Of a stretch of DNA of 64,000 nt, positions 1 through 9,165 are shown piece by piece. Each line of letters begins with the position of its first letter. Position 1 is the first letter of the stretch. The DNA lies in contig NZHC01000076.1 of assembly GCA_002689655.1 (NCBI GenBank), forward strand, positions 124,001 to 188,000, given 5' to 3'. Origin of the DNA: Rhodopirellula sp. Lineage in GTDB: Bacteria > Planctomycetota > Planctomycetia > Pirellulales > Pirellulaceae. The notes below the pieces were generated by a model. That model was not told where the DNA came from. It was given only the letters and a program-made list of their open reading frames with translations, and did not search any database. The translations under genes were made by a program, and so were the position numbers.

Positions 1-2538
1 ACGTTCATCTTTCTGCCCACATGCCAAGGTTTGGCTGAAGAGTCCGGAAAGTATCTTGAACGTCCCAACATTGTCTTCATCCTGCTCGACAATATGGGAA
101 AAGACTGGTTAAGAAGCTACGGCAGCCAGGAAAATCAGACACCCAATATCGATCGACTATGCAATACAGGAATGAAATTCCGGAATTTCTATGTCACGCC
201 GGTGTGTAGCACCACACGAACCATGCTGCTGACGGGTCGATATCCCTTTCGTACTGGCTGGCACACACATCACGATTCTGCGATTTACGGCGGTGGATTT
301 CTCGACTGGGATCGTGAAATCTGTGTCGCGAGACTGCTACGGGATTCAGGCTACAAAACCTGCATTTCAGGTAAATGGCAGATCAATGATCTATTTGATC
401 CAGATCAACAGGACGCGTTAACAAAACATGGCTTCGAGCAACACTGCATCTGGCCGGAAGCGAAGCCAGGGCTACCTGGACACAAACAACGTTACTGGGA
501 CCCTTATGTCATTCGCGACGGGAAAAAACTCGACGCCACTGGAATGTTCGGACCCGATGTCTTTACCGAATACTCGATCGACTTCATGAAGCGTCACCGG
601 GACAAACCATTTCTTCTTTATCAATCTGCAATCCTGACGCACATACCTGTCACCACCACCCCGCACACTCCCAATGTAAATGCAACGGCAAGGGAAAAAT
701 TCGCTGGCATGGTGCATTACGCGGATCATTTGATAGGACAGATAACGCAGGCAATCACCGACCTGGAACTCCGTAATAACACGCTGATTTTCATTACCAC
801 GGACAACGGCACCGACAATGGCTCTGATCAGGGGATGATAGAAAGTCTAGGTGGCATGCGAAATGGACGAATCTCGGACGAAGGGATTTATTCGCTGACC
901 GAACGAGGCATCAACATGCCATTGATCGTTAATTGTCCAGGATGGATTACTGAAGCTCGCGAAAGCGATGCTTTACTCAATGCAGCCGACATCCTTCCCA
1001 CTCTCGTCGATCTTGCCAATGCGTCTACACCCGCAAAGTTAAAGATTGATGGAGTCAGCTTTGCAGAGATTCTTCGAGAACAATCCGATAGCTCGTGGGC
1101 CCGTCCTTGGACTTTCTCACAATACGCTGAGGATCGTGTCATACGTGATCAGCGTTACAAATTATATTCCAGCGGTCGTTTCTTCGACCTTGCCGTCGAT
1201 CCTTCAGAACAACGATTCATCTCACCTACTACCCAAACCCAATCTGAATCTGAGCGAAGATTGGCGTTACAACAGGTGCTTGATGCGTTTCCCGGGAATA
1301 ACCAATGGCCTTGGAAGTTCCGAAGCATCTCTGCACGCAAAGCACGCGCTGCAGCAGATGCTCCACGAAGAGCCGAATGGATAAGTAACGATGTCGCACC
1401 GCCCGAGTCTTTGGAAAAGTTTTTTCAATGCCCACCTGACTATGAATTACAGCTCGGCGATCACCGTTCACCATTGGATTCTGGAAATGGGGTACTGGTC
1501 ACAACACCTCAACAGTGGCAGCAACGGCGTTCAGAAATCTTGGACACCTGGCACCAAATCATGGGCCCATGGCCAGCCTTGGATGCGAACCCCAAGTTTG
1601 AGCAGATTGCTGTCACACGCCGCAAAAACATTACCCAACGACAACTGAAACTGGGCATTGGCATCGGTCGTGAAATGGTTGATGCCTTCATGTTAATCCC
1701 GGATGGCGATGGTCCATTCCCTGCAGTGGTCGTGCCGTACTACGATGCCCAGACCGGCATTGGTAAGGGTGTTGAGTTGCGGGATTTTGGCTGGCAATTG
1801 GCAAAACGCGGTTTTGTCACGCTATCCATTGGCAAACCAAACTCCGGGATCAACTTTGACAATCCGCGTGAAGCAGGACACCGTGGCCAATACTTTGGCA
1901 GCGAAGGTAAAGTTGTCAAAACCCAACCCCTGTCGGCTCTCGCCTTTGCCGCTGCTAACGCACACACGTTTCTTGCGTCCCGTCCTGAGGTATATCCGGA
2001 TCGGATCGGCATCGTGGGCCATTCATTCGGAGGTAAGTGGTCCTTATTTGCCTCATGCCTCTACGAAAAATTTGCGTGTGCAGCCTGGTCCGATGCCGGA
2101 ATTGTTTTCGATGAACGTGACCGCAGAAAAGAGAACCCCGGGGGCTCAGTGAATTACTGGGACGCTTGGTACTTGGGCTTTGAACTTGGTAAAGAGAACA
2201 CGTCAACGCAATCACAACGCTTCCGCAAATTGCCCAGTGAGGGAGAACCACGTACAGGATCCTACAAAACACTGATTGAAGGTGGGCACGATCTCACCGA
2301 ACTCCACGCATTGATGGCTCCACGGCCCATTCTCGTTTCGGGAGGTACTGCTGATCGCCCGGAACGCTGGCCTGCCCTGAATCACCTGATATCTATCAAC
2401 AAGTTACTTGGCTACGAGAATCGTGTTGCCATGACCAACCGAGATACGCACGGCCCCAACCCTGAGTCGAATCAGCAGATCTACGAATTCTTCGATTGGT
2501 GGCTAAAAGAATCCCAAAGCCAGCCCAGCGAGCAATAA
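1..2538 (+). CDS. Sulfatase fused to an alpha/beta-hydrolase (5' end outside window)
   Basis: The reading frame is open from base 1 (…TFIFLPTCQGLAEESGK…), so the TTG at 31 chosen by the ORF track is probably not the start. The visible hydrophobic stretch looks like the end of a signal peptide and the true start lies upstream of the window. Residues about 12-430 (track numbering) form an S1-type sulfatase with NIVFILLDN near residue 14, CSTTR at about 59 (the formylglycine position), GKWQ at 114 and a metal-site TTDNG near 256. Residues about 470-835 form an alpha/beta-hydrolase of the acetyl-xylan-esterase/dienelactone type, with nucleophile elbow GHSFGG near 663 and a late catalytic His in HGPN near 806. 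A secreted or periplasmic enzyme removing sulfate and ester groups from a polysaccharide is the likely role, but this is inference. The sulfatase motifs depart from the usual CxPxR, DD and GKWH. Confidence 0.85.
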   Translation, partial: TFIFLPTCQGLAEESGKYLERPNIVFILLDNMGKDWLRSYGSQENQTPNIDRLCNTGMKFRNFYVTPVCSTTRTMLLTGRYPFRTGWHTHHDSAIYGGGFLDWDREICVARLLRDSGYKTCISGKWQINDLFDPDQQDALTKHGFEQHCIWPEAKPGLPGHKQRYWDPYVIRDGKKLDATGMFGPDVFTEYSIDFMKRHRDKPFLLYQSAILTHIPVTTTPHTPNVNATAREKFAGMVHYADHLIGQITQAITDLELRNNTLIFITTDNGTDNGSDQGMIESLGGMRNGRISDEGIYSLTERGINMPLIVNCPGWITEARESDALLNAADILPTLVDLANASTPAKLKIDGVSFAEILREQSDSSWARPWTFSQYAEDRVIRDQRYKLYSSGRFFDLAVDPSEQRFISPTTQTQSESERRLALQQVLDAFPGNNQWPWKFRSISARKARAAADAPRRAEWISNDVAPPESLEKFFQCPPDYELQLGDHRSPLDSGNGVLVTTPQQWQQRRSEILDTWHQIMGPWPALDANPKFEQIAVTRRKNITQRQLKLGIGIGREMVDAFMLIPDGDGPFPAVVVPYYDAQTGIGKGVELRDFGWQLAKRGFVTLSIGKPNSGINFDNPREAGHRGQYFGSEGKVVKTQPLSALAFAAANAHTFLASRPEVYPDRIGIVGHSFGGKWSLFASCLYEKFACAAWSDAGIVFDERDRRKENPGGSVNYWDAWYLGFELGKENTSTQSQRFRKLPSEGEPRTGSYKTLIEGGHDLTELHALMAPRPILVSGGTADRPERWPALNHLISINKLLGYENRVAMTNRDTHGPNPESNQQIYEFFDWWLKESQSQPSEQ

Positions 2539-2684
2539 TATTCGCAGCCCACCCCAACGGAAAAATCCTCCCACTGATCTGACTGTACGATCTTATCGGG
2601 GCTGACTATGATTCTGCAAAATCGAGTGCACGATTACCGGATCCATTTGATTGATTTCCGGAATACTCAGAAACACCAACAGCA

Positions 2685-3662
2685 ATGCCACAGAACTCCA
2701 ACGACGGCCAGGCATCTATCTCTTACAAGCCGCTGGTGCAGGATGCGATTGTTCTGACTGGCCCAACGGCATCAGGCAAGAGTGCAACAGCCATTGCTTT
2801 GGCACAGATCATCAATGGCGAAATCATTTCACTTGATTCGATTGCTGTTTACCGTGGAATGGATATTGGGTCAGCCAAGCCCACGATCGAAGATCAGCGT
2901 GCTGTGCCCCACCATCTCATTGATTTGGTGGAACCGACCGAAGATTTCAGTGTCGCATGTTATCTCTCCGCAGCACACGCGACCGTCGAACAAATCCGCC
3001 AAAGAGGTCGCCACCCAATTTTTGTCGGTGGCACTCCAATGTTTTTAAAAGGAGTTCTGCGCGGCTTCGACCCCGGACCACCTGCCGACTGGAGTTTCCG
3101 CAAAGCAGTGGAATCAGATTTGGAGAGTCATGGAATAGAAGCTCTAAGACAGCGACTACAGCAGGTTGATCCATTAGCCGCGCACCGCATCGGACCAAAT
3201 GATGCCCGTAGAATGATCCGTGCCTTGGAAGTTTCTCATCAAACTGGTGTCCCCATCAGCCATCGCCAAATTCAGTTTGATCATTATCAAGATCCGAATG
3301 AATGCAACGTATTCACTCTGAATTGGCAGCGATCACACCTACATGAACGAATCAACAAGCGTGTCGAACAAATGTTCGAAGATGGATTCATTGCTGAAGT
3401 ACGAAGCCTACTCGAAGCACACGGAACGCTGTCACGCACTGCCGCACAGGCGGTGGGCTACCGAGAGATCATGGAGTGGATTTCAAAAGACGGGGAAAAC
3501 ACGAACGTGCTGACCGAAGAAGTGTCCGCCCACACTCGCCAATTAGCTCGCCGCCAAGAAACCTGGTTACGCTCGTTCGCAGAACGGCGAATCATTGATG
3601 TAGGTAAAACAGATGAGCCTGAAGCAATCGCTCAAAGAATCGCTCAAAATTTGTTCAATTGA
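2685..3662 (+). CDS. miaA: tRNA dimethylallyltransferase MiaA
   Basis: The 325-residue protein is full length for MiaA, which transfers a dimethylallyl group to N6 of A37 in tRNAs that read UNN codons. The P-loop GPTASGKS is at residues 26-33. It is followed by the family motif DSIAVYRGMDIGSAKP, the HHLID segment, and the C-terminal TRQLARRQETWLR region that contacts tRNA. The ATG at 2685 leaves a 20-residue polar N-terminal extension before the P-loop. The gene stands alone: the sulfatase ends 146 bp upstream and the next gene is convergent. A 7-bp hairpin overlaps its stop codon. The identification is secure. Confidence 0.96.
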   Translation: MPQNSNDGQASISYKPLVQDAIVLTGPTASGKSATAIALAQIINGEIISLDSIAVYRGMDIGSAKPTIEDQRAVPHHLIDLVEPTEDFSVACYLSAAHATVEQIRQRGRHPIFVGGTPMFLKGVLRGFDPGPPADWSFRKAVESDLESHGIEALRQRLQQVDPLAAHRIGPNDARRMIRALEVSHQTGVPISHRQIQFDHYQDPNECNVFTLNWQRSHLHERINKRVEQMFEDGFIAEVRSLLEAHGTLSRTAAQAVGYREIMEWISKDGENTNVLTEEVSAHTRQLARRQETWLRSFAERRIIDVGKTDEPEAIAQRIAQNLFN

Positions 3663-3677
3663 GCATGGCAATGCTCA
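3660..3677 (+). terminator. Small hairpin at the miaA stop codon
   Basis: TGAGCAT-GGCA-ATGCTCA forms a perfect 7-bp stem that overlaps the miaA TGA, followed by TCATTCGCTTT. The T tract is weak, so this is only a possible terminator between the convergent miaA and ABC ATPase genes. Confidence 0.35.
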
Positions 3678-3760
3678 TCATTCGCTTTGTGGTTGAAATT
3701 CTTCCAGGCCATGTAATTACAACGCGTTCCGGAATCACACATCGTTTAACGCAGTAGTAT

Positions 3761-4687
3761 TCAAGTAACCAGACCCTTGGTCACTGTCATAAAGACATCT
3801 TCCAAGGTGGGGTCACGATCATTGAACGATTTCATGCGCACGCCTGCGTTTATCATTTCCTCCATCAAAGTTGCCAAGCCCTCATCGTCTGTTTGCAGTT
3901 CCGCAATCACGGCTGTCGGCGCCATTTCGATCGATCTCAAATCCGGACTGCTACGCAAAATAGACATCCCTGCCTCTTCACCCGTGACAAATTGGATCTC
4001 AACAATTCGATTACGGCGAATCTGCCGATAGACACTTTCAATCGGTCCATGCATCAGCAACTGGCCGCGTTCGATGATCCCAATGGAAGTGCAGCAATCA
4101 GCCAACTCCGTCAGAATATGACTACTGATCAAGATAGTTTTTCCCATCTTCCTTAATTCTTTTAGAAGTGCTTTCACTTCAACTCGTGCACGTGGATCAA
4201 GACCGCTTGCTGGCTCATCGAGAATGAGAACGGGTGGATCGTGCACCAAAGTTTTCGCTAGACACAGCCTCTGTTTCATTCCGCGTGACAAACCATTGAC
4301 AAAGTCATCACGTTTATGAGTCAGATCCAGTAGTTCAAGCACGTTGTCAATGATATTTTTTCGTTCTACACGGCCAATCCGATAAGCAACGGCAAAGAAG
4401 TCGAGAAACTCCCAAACTCTCATTCCATCGTAAACACCAAAGTTGTCAGGCATATAACCGACTGACTGACGCACACCTACAGGATCACCCATAACATCGC
4501 ACCCTGCCACCTCGCCGCGACCACGACTTGCCCGAAGTAGCGTTGCGAGAAAACGAATTGTGGTGCTTTTCCCCGCACCATTGGGTCCGATGAACCCGAA
4601 AGTCTCACCAGCGGCGATATGCAAGTCAATCGATTCGACTGCGGTGAAATCACCATAATCCTTGCCAAAACCCTTGAGTGTGATCAT
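3761..4687 (-). CDS. ABC transporter ATP-binding protein
   Basis: An ABC-2-type nucleotide-binding subunit of 308 residues if started at the ATG at 4687. The track start at 4750 is a TTG that overlaps the upstream stop and adds 21 residues outside the conserved fold, so I prefer 4687, where MITLKGFGKDYG begins strand 1. Walker A is GPNGAGKST, the signature is LSRGMKQRL, and Walker B is LILDEPASGLDP followed by the switch His in ISSHIL. The C-terminal 80 residues match the regulatory extension of drug- and gliding-type exporters. It probably energises export together with a membrane partner. No ABC-2 permease is present in the window. The only neighbour in the same orientation is the large membrane lipoprotein immediately upstream, which may be the partner. 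Confidence 0.9.
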   Translation of the reverse strand: MITLKGFGKDYGDFTAVESIDLHIAAGETFGFIGPNGAGKSTTIRFLATLLRASRGRGEVAGCDVMGDPVGVRQSVGYMPDNFGVYDGMRVWEFLDFFAVAYRIGRVERKNIIDNVLELLDLTHKRDDFVNGLSRGMKQRLCLAKTLVHDPPVLILDEPASGLDPRARVEVKALLKELRKMGKTILISSHILTELADCCTSIGIIERGQLLMHGPIESVYRQIRRNRIVEIQFVTGEEAGMSILRSSPDLRSIEMAPTAVIAELQTDDEGLATLMEEMINAGVRMKSFNDRDPTLEDVFMTVTKGLVT

Positions 4688-4746
4688 GCGTCGTTTCTGA
4701 TTTTTCGGAAGGTAAGTTCGGAAACAGATATCGTCAAAAAAAGAAC

Positions 4747-7155
4747 TCAAGGTGTTTTGAGATCCGAGTCTTTCAAGACTCTTATGTCCGCTTTCGGAAG
4801 ATTTACATCAGGCACTGGAGAAGGCCATGGACTGTAATCTAAATGGGCCAAAACTGTTGTCGTGGACGACACTTGGGTCGCCGAAGGCGTGATTGTCATG
4901 CCAGGCAACGAACCACCAACCCGTGCAACCAATCTGGCTGATCCGGGGGCGATCGCATCACCTCTCACCAACGCCCGTTCCAGTAAGTTCATTTCCTCGG
5001 ACAAACTCTCCCCGATTTCTTCATCGGTAGCTGGACGAAAACGCAGCTTGGTGCTGGATTGCCCAGGGCAGGGTCCAACATTCGCGATCTCCATTTCCCC
5101 AAGCGGGTCTTTTCGAATCACAACGGCATCAAATAACTCTCGATCTGTTCCGTTAACGAGATTTCCATTGGCTTCCAATGAAAGTGCTCCACCCAACGAA
5201 AACATTTGCTCAGCATGCACCATACGAATTTGATTACTACCAACAATCATTCCGGACAGGATAGGTCCTTCGGCGTAACCAGTTTTGAACACGGCAGAAA
5301 TAGGTGCCGCGTCAGTTCCCTGCCGAATCGGTAGAGCAGCCGCCCCTGGCGTGTCAAACGCAATGTCATAGGTGCTGGATAGAGAGTTGTAGATCGCTGT
5401 GACGCGTGTCAGATGGGCACGATCACAGCCTGCCTGCGTTTCCAACAAGCCAAGCTCAGTTTGTGATCGCGCAAAACCAATATCCAAGCGTGCCTCACGA
5501 GCAACCCAAATCGCGCCGCCGATCGCAATGACCGGGACCGCAAGCCACGCATATTCAAGCTTTCCCAACATCCTGAAGATGAGGTAATTGACAGGAATCA
5601 GGAGGCACAAATAGTAGCCAAGCGATCGGAACACGAGCGAGGAATCTGGGATTTCGATCCCTGCTTTGGACCGCAACGTTTCTCTGCAAAGACGCATTAC
5701 ATCGCTACTGTCCGACCAGCCACCAATACCTGAAAGCGTATCAACTTGCGTGTAGGCGTCTTGCCCGCTTAGAAATGCGGTTGACGGTCGCTTGACCACC
5801 TCAGCCACAATCGGCAATACGGCATCTCGCGCCGCGATTCGAAAACGCGTATTCATCGTCGGATCGGCGAATACCTTTTCACTACCATTCGGTAATACGT
5901 AGGTCCGTAGATTCATTCTTCCCGAGCCATCAACTTTCTGGACTGGGTCACACCGACGTGCAGGTCGCAACAATAACACTGAGTTAACGAAACTGTCGTA
6001 AGATTTCCAGGAGGTCAACCAATCGCTCAAGAGATCGCAACGCGACTGTACCACTCGACCACTTCCTGCGCGGCGCGACACAATCAGATTGCCACTTCCA
6101 TCGATTACATCAGTACCTGCAATTGCAACACCATCGATTGCAACTCGACTTTCACGACCTTTCAATAGAGCCACTTGCTGGTCTGTCGAAGAGTCCTCTG
6201 GAACCTGCCAATTGAGAAGTAATTCTGTTGCCGCATCTACGTCCAACTCGATATTTCCAGTAGGCCTCAGCGGTAACAAATCAGCAAGACCAGACTTATT
6301 GATTGAGTCGGCTGCTGCGGCGCCATTGACGATCAATTGCCCACCATAATGCACCCAATCTGCGAGAGCCGTTTGCTGGCGTGGTGTGAGAGCTTCCGGG
6401 GGCAGATCGTCCCAGAAGACAACAGCAGTATTGGTCCAATCCAACATTGTCTCCGCCAATGGCAAAGGCAGAGGGTAATAATCTTCGGGAGAAGGCGCCA
6501 CAACCCTGTAATTGATCACCGGTTCGCCCATATCGAAACTGGTCTCGTCACGAATTGCCCGGGTCCAATCAGAGACCTGAAACCGCGTGAATCGCTCGGG
6601 CCGTTGCGTCAAAACCACGAAGAAATACTCCGCTGCCGCCATTCTCGTAAACGGATAGGCGCCAGTTGAGAAAGACTCCGCACGTTCCGATGACACAAAA
6701 CGGTTACTTAAATAACACTTCGCTTTTCCCTCAAAAAACCGCTTCGGTGTATACGTACGATAATCGATTTCTTTATTCTGCCCCCTGGGCATCACCACCG
6801 GTCGACGGGAAATCATGCTGCCACGACGCAAGGCCTGGGTATCACTCCAACTCGCCTGTTTTCCACTTTGCAAAGATGGTCCCTCGACCATCCCGGAAAG
6901 ACTATTCAAGTCACCCCGTGAATCAGAATTATTGCTTTTCAAAGACTGAACAGCAGTGAACCAATGTCCGGGCTTGATCCCTGACGTGGTGATTTTCTCA
7001 TCGGTCGGATAGGGCATGGGTCGCCCTGCCACAAAATCTTCCGCATTCAACTCAGAATCCACATCAGGATTCACGGTTGACTCTGTCCGACAGCCGTCAC
7101 AGCCCACGATCAAAGGAAAGGATAAAACCGCAAAGAGGAGAGGAAAACGCGGCAT
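4747..7155 (-). CDS. Large membrane lipoprotein linked to an ABC ATPase
   Basis: I do not recognise a named family with certainty. The track start (7158) is TTG; the adjacent ATG at 7155 gives 802 residues. The N-terminus MPRFPLLFAVLSFPLIVGC ends in a lipobox-like IVGC, suggesting a lipid-anchored protein. The middle contains a glutamine-amidotransferase-like or DUF4350-like segment (LADWVHYGGQLIVNG near residue 275). Two adjacent hydrophobic stretches follow around residues 525-565 (YYLCLLIPVNYLIF and AWLAVPVIAIGGAIWVA). The C-terminal 240 residues look like a beta-rich extracytoplasmic domain. It ends 60 bp before the ABC ATPase start in the same orientation, so the two are probably co-transcribed and may act as one envelope complex. 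The function is unknown. Confidence 0.75.
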   Translation of the reverse strand: MPRFPLLFAVLSFPLIVGCDGCRTESTVNPDVDSELNAEDFVAGRPMPYPTDEKITTSGIKPGHWFTAVQSLKSNNSDSRGDLNSLSGMVEGPSLQSGKQASWSDTQALRRGSMISRRPVVMPRGQNKEIDYRTYTPKRFFEGKAKCYLSNRFVSSERAESFSTGAYPFTRMAAAEYFFVVLTQRPERFTRFQVSDWTRAIRDETSFDMGEPVINYRVVAPSPEDYYPLPLPLAETMLDWTNTAVVFWDDLPPEALTPRQQTALADWVHYGGQLIVNGAAAADSINKSGLADLLPLRPTGNIELDVDAATELLLNWQVPEDSSTDQQVALLKGRESRVAIDGVAIAGTDVIDGSGNLIVSRRAGSGRVVQSRCDLLSDWLTSWKSYDSFVNSVLLLRPARRCDPVQKVDGSGRMNLRTYVLPNGSEKVFADPTMNTRFRIAARDAVLPIVAEVVKRPSTAFLSGQDAYTQVDTLSGIGGWSDSSDVMRLCRETLRSKAGIEIPDSSLVFRSLGYYLCLLIPVNYLIFRMLGKLEYAWLAVPVIAIGGAIWVAREARLDIGFARSQTELGLLETQAGCDRAHLTRVTAIYNSLSSTYDIAFDTPGAAALPIRQGTDAAPISAVFKTGYAEGPILSGMIVGSNQIRMVHAEQMFSLGGALSLEANGNLVNGTDRELFDAVVIRKDPLGEMEIANVGPCPGQSSTKLRFRPATDEEIGESLSEEMNLLERALVRGDAIAPGSARLVARVGGSLPGMTITPSATQVSSTTTVLAHLDYSPWPSPVPDVNLPKADIRVLKDSDLKTP

Positions 7156-7230
7156 CAATTAATGCGACTCGGAATAAAGGAAGAGCAAGCGTCTGGTGTA
7201 TGCATTCTAGCCGAAATCGGTGTAAGCCGG

Positions 7231-7557
7231 TTACCAACCCATGACCATGTTTGACTCAATCGCTTTTCTTGCATGCTCCAGATCACTGCCAGTTTCCATG
7301 CGATACAAACGAATCGCATTCACTTTGTCACCTGCGGAGCGACTCAGACACTCACGAGCCACCGCACACGGGTCCAGTTTAGGAGTGGTCAACCCGAGAG
7401 CACCTTTGCTGATAACCCAAGTATCTCGTGGCCGCTTTGTTAAACGAACCACGTCATCCGTTGGATAAGCATCTGCCACAACACCTCGGGCAGCAGACTC
7501 ATCATCGGCCCAAGTGATGATGATATGAGACTCTGTCTCGATTTCAAAAAGCGGCAT
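7231..7557 (-). CDS. Small protein with an L7/L12 C-terminal-like domain
   Basis: A 108-residue protein starting at an ATG. The last 35 residues (DKVNAIRLYRMETGSDLEHARKAIE) follow the pattern of the ribosomal L7/L12 C-terminal domain, KxxxIKxxRxxTGLGLKEAKxxVE, but it is too short and lacks the L12 dimerisation domain and hinge. The N-terminal half (residues 1-60) is a separate segment rich in beta-strand-type residues. Stand-alone L7/L12-like domains occur in many bacteria without a known function. The lipoprotein gene begins 75 bp downstream in the same orientation, so co-transcription is possible. No function is proposed. Confidence 0.65.
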   Translation of the reverse strand: MPLFEIETESHIIITWADDESAARGVVADAYPTDDVVRLTKRPRDTWVISKGALGLTTPKLDPCAVARECLSRSAGDKVNAIRLYRMETGSDLEHARKAIESNMVMGW

Positions 7558-8041
7558 CGTCCGTCTCCCGCAGCCTATTTAGTCACTAAAAACATGCGGA
7601 AAATATTACCGCAAGACCATGATACCGAGGCCTGTCCTTGATGCAAAACCTATTCGCATTGCAGCCACCATACAAATGGCCCATATCAACGAATTCTGGC
7701 CTGCTAGTCCGGGTGGACTGCCAAACGTTGAACACATCGTATCGACGCCCCTGGGATCAATCACAAAAGCCTGAACCGATCCTGCTTCCTAGACCACAGT
7801 TGGGTAGTTTCAGCAAGCTTTGCTTATGAATCAAATCCCACAAGGTATTAAGTAGACTGCCGGAATAGAGAAACAGTAGGTGGCTCTGCCCCGTCTTTCC
7901 GCAGCGACTGACAGGTGAGCTCTGTGTGCCAAAAAGTTCGCCTGCACCTGCAATAACGTGAAATTGCTTGGCGTGATTCCGAATAAATCCCCCTTCGGAC
8001 GATGCAGTCGCCCTGGACGACTCTCCCCAAACTCGGCACTA
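7558..8041. other. Gap with no supported gene
   Basis: The short ORFs here overlap one another on both strands and lack recognisable motifs, signal peptides or ribosome-binding sites. I see no RNA gene or obvious repeat. Confidence 0.5.
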
Positions 8042-8221
8042 CTACCATCGATGATGCCGAATCCCATTTCCGCGAAGGCACAGGAAGCCAAAAGCTACGA
8101 CGCTGGCCGAGACCACCCCCCATTGCGTGACACCCATGCTGCGCAAGTAACACGATAACTCAGTCCATGCTTCAAAGAACCAAGCGTTCGGCAATTCATT
8201 GGTAATGATCAGTTCGAACAT
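8042..8221 (-). CDS. Possible small single-pass membrane protein
   Basis: The track lists a longer ORF from 8257, but the internal ATG at 8221 gives a compact 59-residue peptide starting MFELIITNELPNAWFFEAW. It has an acidic/aromatic N-terminal segment and one hydrophobic helix (WGVVSASVVAFGFLCL, residues 34-49), then a short basic tail. That layout is typical of real small membrane proteins rather than a random ORF. There is no neighbour in the same operon and no clear ribosome-binding site, so it could still be spurious. Confidence 0.4.
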   Translation of the reverse strand: MFELIITNELPNAWFFEAWTELSCYLRSMGVTQWGVVSASVVAFGFLCLRGNGIRHHRW

Positions 8222-8452
8222 GGTAAGCCCACTTTGAGCAACAGCCAGCTGCCTCACCCAGCATCGATCTAAAGTGAATTTGCTTTTTACGAGGTGAACA
8301 TATGCTGCACTACTGGAAGGCTAGTACAGTTCGCACGAGATTTTTTTGATTAAAACCCGTTATTTAACGCAAATCTTGCCTCTGAAACCGTTCCAATCGT
8401 CAAACTCCAACTTTCGGCCAAGTTGGTCAGAAAAACCGGTTCCAGAAAGGCC

Positions 8453-8480
8453 TTGCGAGTATCGGGTGTGTCGATATACT
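8453..8480 (+). promoter_or_regulatory. Sigma-70-type promoter for tRNA-Asp
   Basis: TTGCGA at 8453-8458 and TATACT at 8475-8480 are separated by 16 bp, and the -10 box lies 16 bp before the first tRNA base. Position and sequence fit a housekeeping promoter. Confidence 0.6.
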
Positions 8481-8496
8481 TTTCCCTCCAGCCATT

Positions 8497-8570
8497 GGCG
8501 CGGTAGCTCAATTGGTTAGAGCCCCGGACTGTCGATCCGGAGGTTGCGGGTTCGAGTCCCGTCCGCGTCG
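8497..8570 (+). tRNA. tRNA-Asp (GTC)
   Basis: A complete cloverleaf of 74 nt. The acceptor arms are GGCGCGG and CCGCGTC with discriminator G. The D stem is GCTC/GAGC and the anticodon stem CCGGA/TCCGG encloses the loop CTGTCGA, with anticodon GTC at 8531-8533. The T arm is GCGGG-TTCGAGT-CCCGT. CCA is not encoded. An integrase gene fragment starts 48 bp beyond its 3' end in the same direction, the classic arrangement when a tRNA gene serves as an attachment site. Confidence 0.97.
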
Positions 8571-8617
8571 CTTCTTTAAACCCAGCCGATTCCGCCACTT
8601 ACGCGGAAACCGAGCAA

Positions 8618-9165
8618 GTGCTCGTGCCACGTCGCAAAAAGGGCGCCCCGCCCAGCTACCGCCTTCATAAGGCCACCGGGCAAGCCGTCGTCACCATCAA
8701 CCGCAAGGATATCTACTTAGGGCCACACGAGTCGGCCGACAGCCGATCTCATTACGCACAGTTGATCGCGGAGTCGGTCAGCAACACTGACAGCTCGGCT
8801 GATGTCCAGATCGCTCGCGACGGTGGGTTCACCATCGTCGAACTCTGCGAACGCTTTCTCACTCAGCACGCCCTCTTGTGGTATGTCAAGAACGGACGCC
8901 CGACCAACGAGATCGACGCGATCAAGAACATCATCCGTGACCTGCGGGCCCTCTATGGTCATTTGCCCGTTGATCAGTTCGGCCCACTCTCGCTGAACAC
9001 AATCCGCCAGCAGTGGATTGATGGCGGCCATGCTCGCACGACCGTCAATAAGAATACCGGTCGGCTGAAGCGGATCTTCAAGTGGGGTGTTGCCGAAAAG
9101 TTGGTTCAGCCCGGAACTTATCAAGCACTCCAAGCCGCCGAGGGCTTCCGCCTTGAGGCGTCTCC
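8618..9165 (+). pseudogene. Tyrosine recombinase (integrase) N-terminal fragment
   Basis: Residues 1-180 of the 279-residue ORF look like the DNA-arm and core-binding part of a planctomycete tyrosine integrase: YRLHKATGQAVVTINRKDIYLGPH, then a SAM-like core-binding domain with LRALYGHLPVDQFGPLSL and RLKRIFKWGVAEKLV. From about base 9150-9165 the frame turns into low-complexity Arg-rich sequence. The catalytic domain with R-K-HxxR-Y is absent. The remaining frame simply runs through DNA that codes for another protein on the opposite strand. I therefore call a truncated, inactive integrase beside its tRNA-Asp target, with possible GTG starts at 8618 or 8624. The exact junction cannot be fixed by eye. 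Confidence 0.8.

Noticed and set aside
8501-8580. Minus-strand ORF 8350-8598 across the tRNA
   Set aside because: It reads the tRNA backwards (TRTGLEPATSGSTVRGSNQLSYRAN), a common false ORF.
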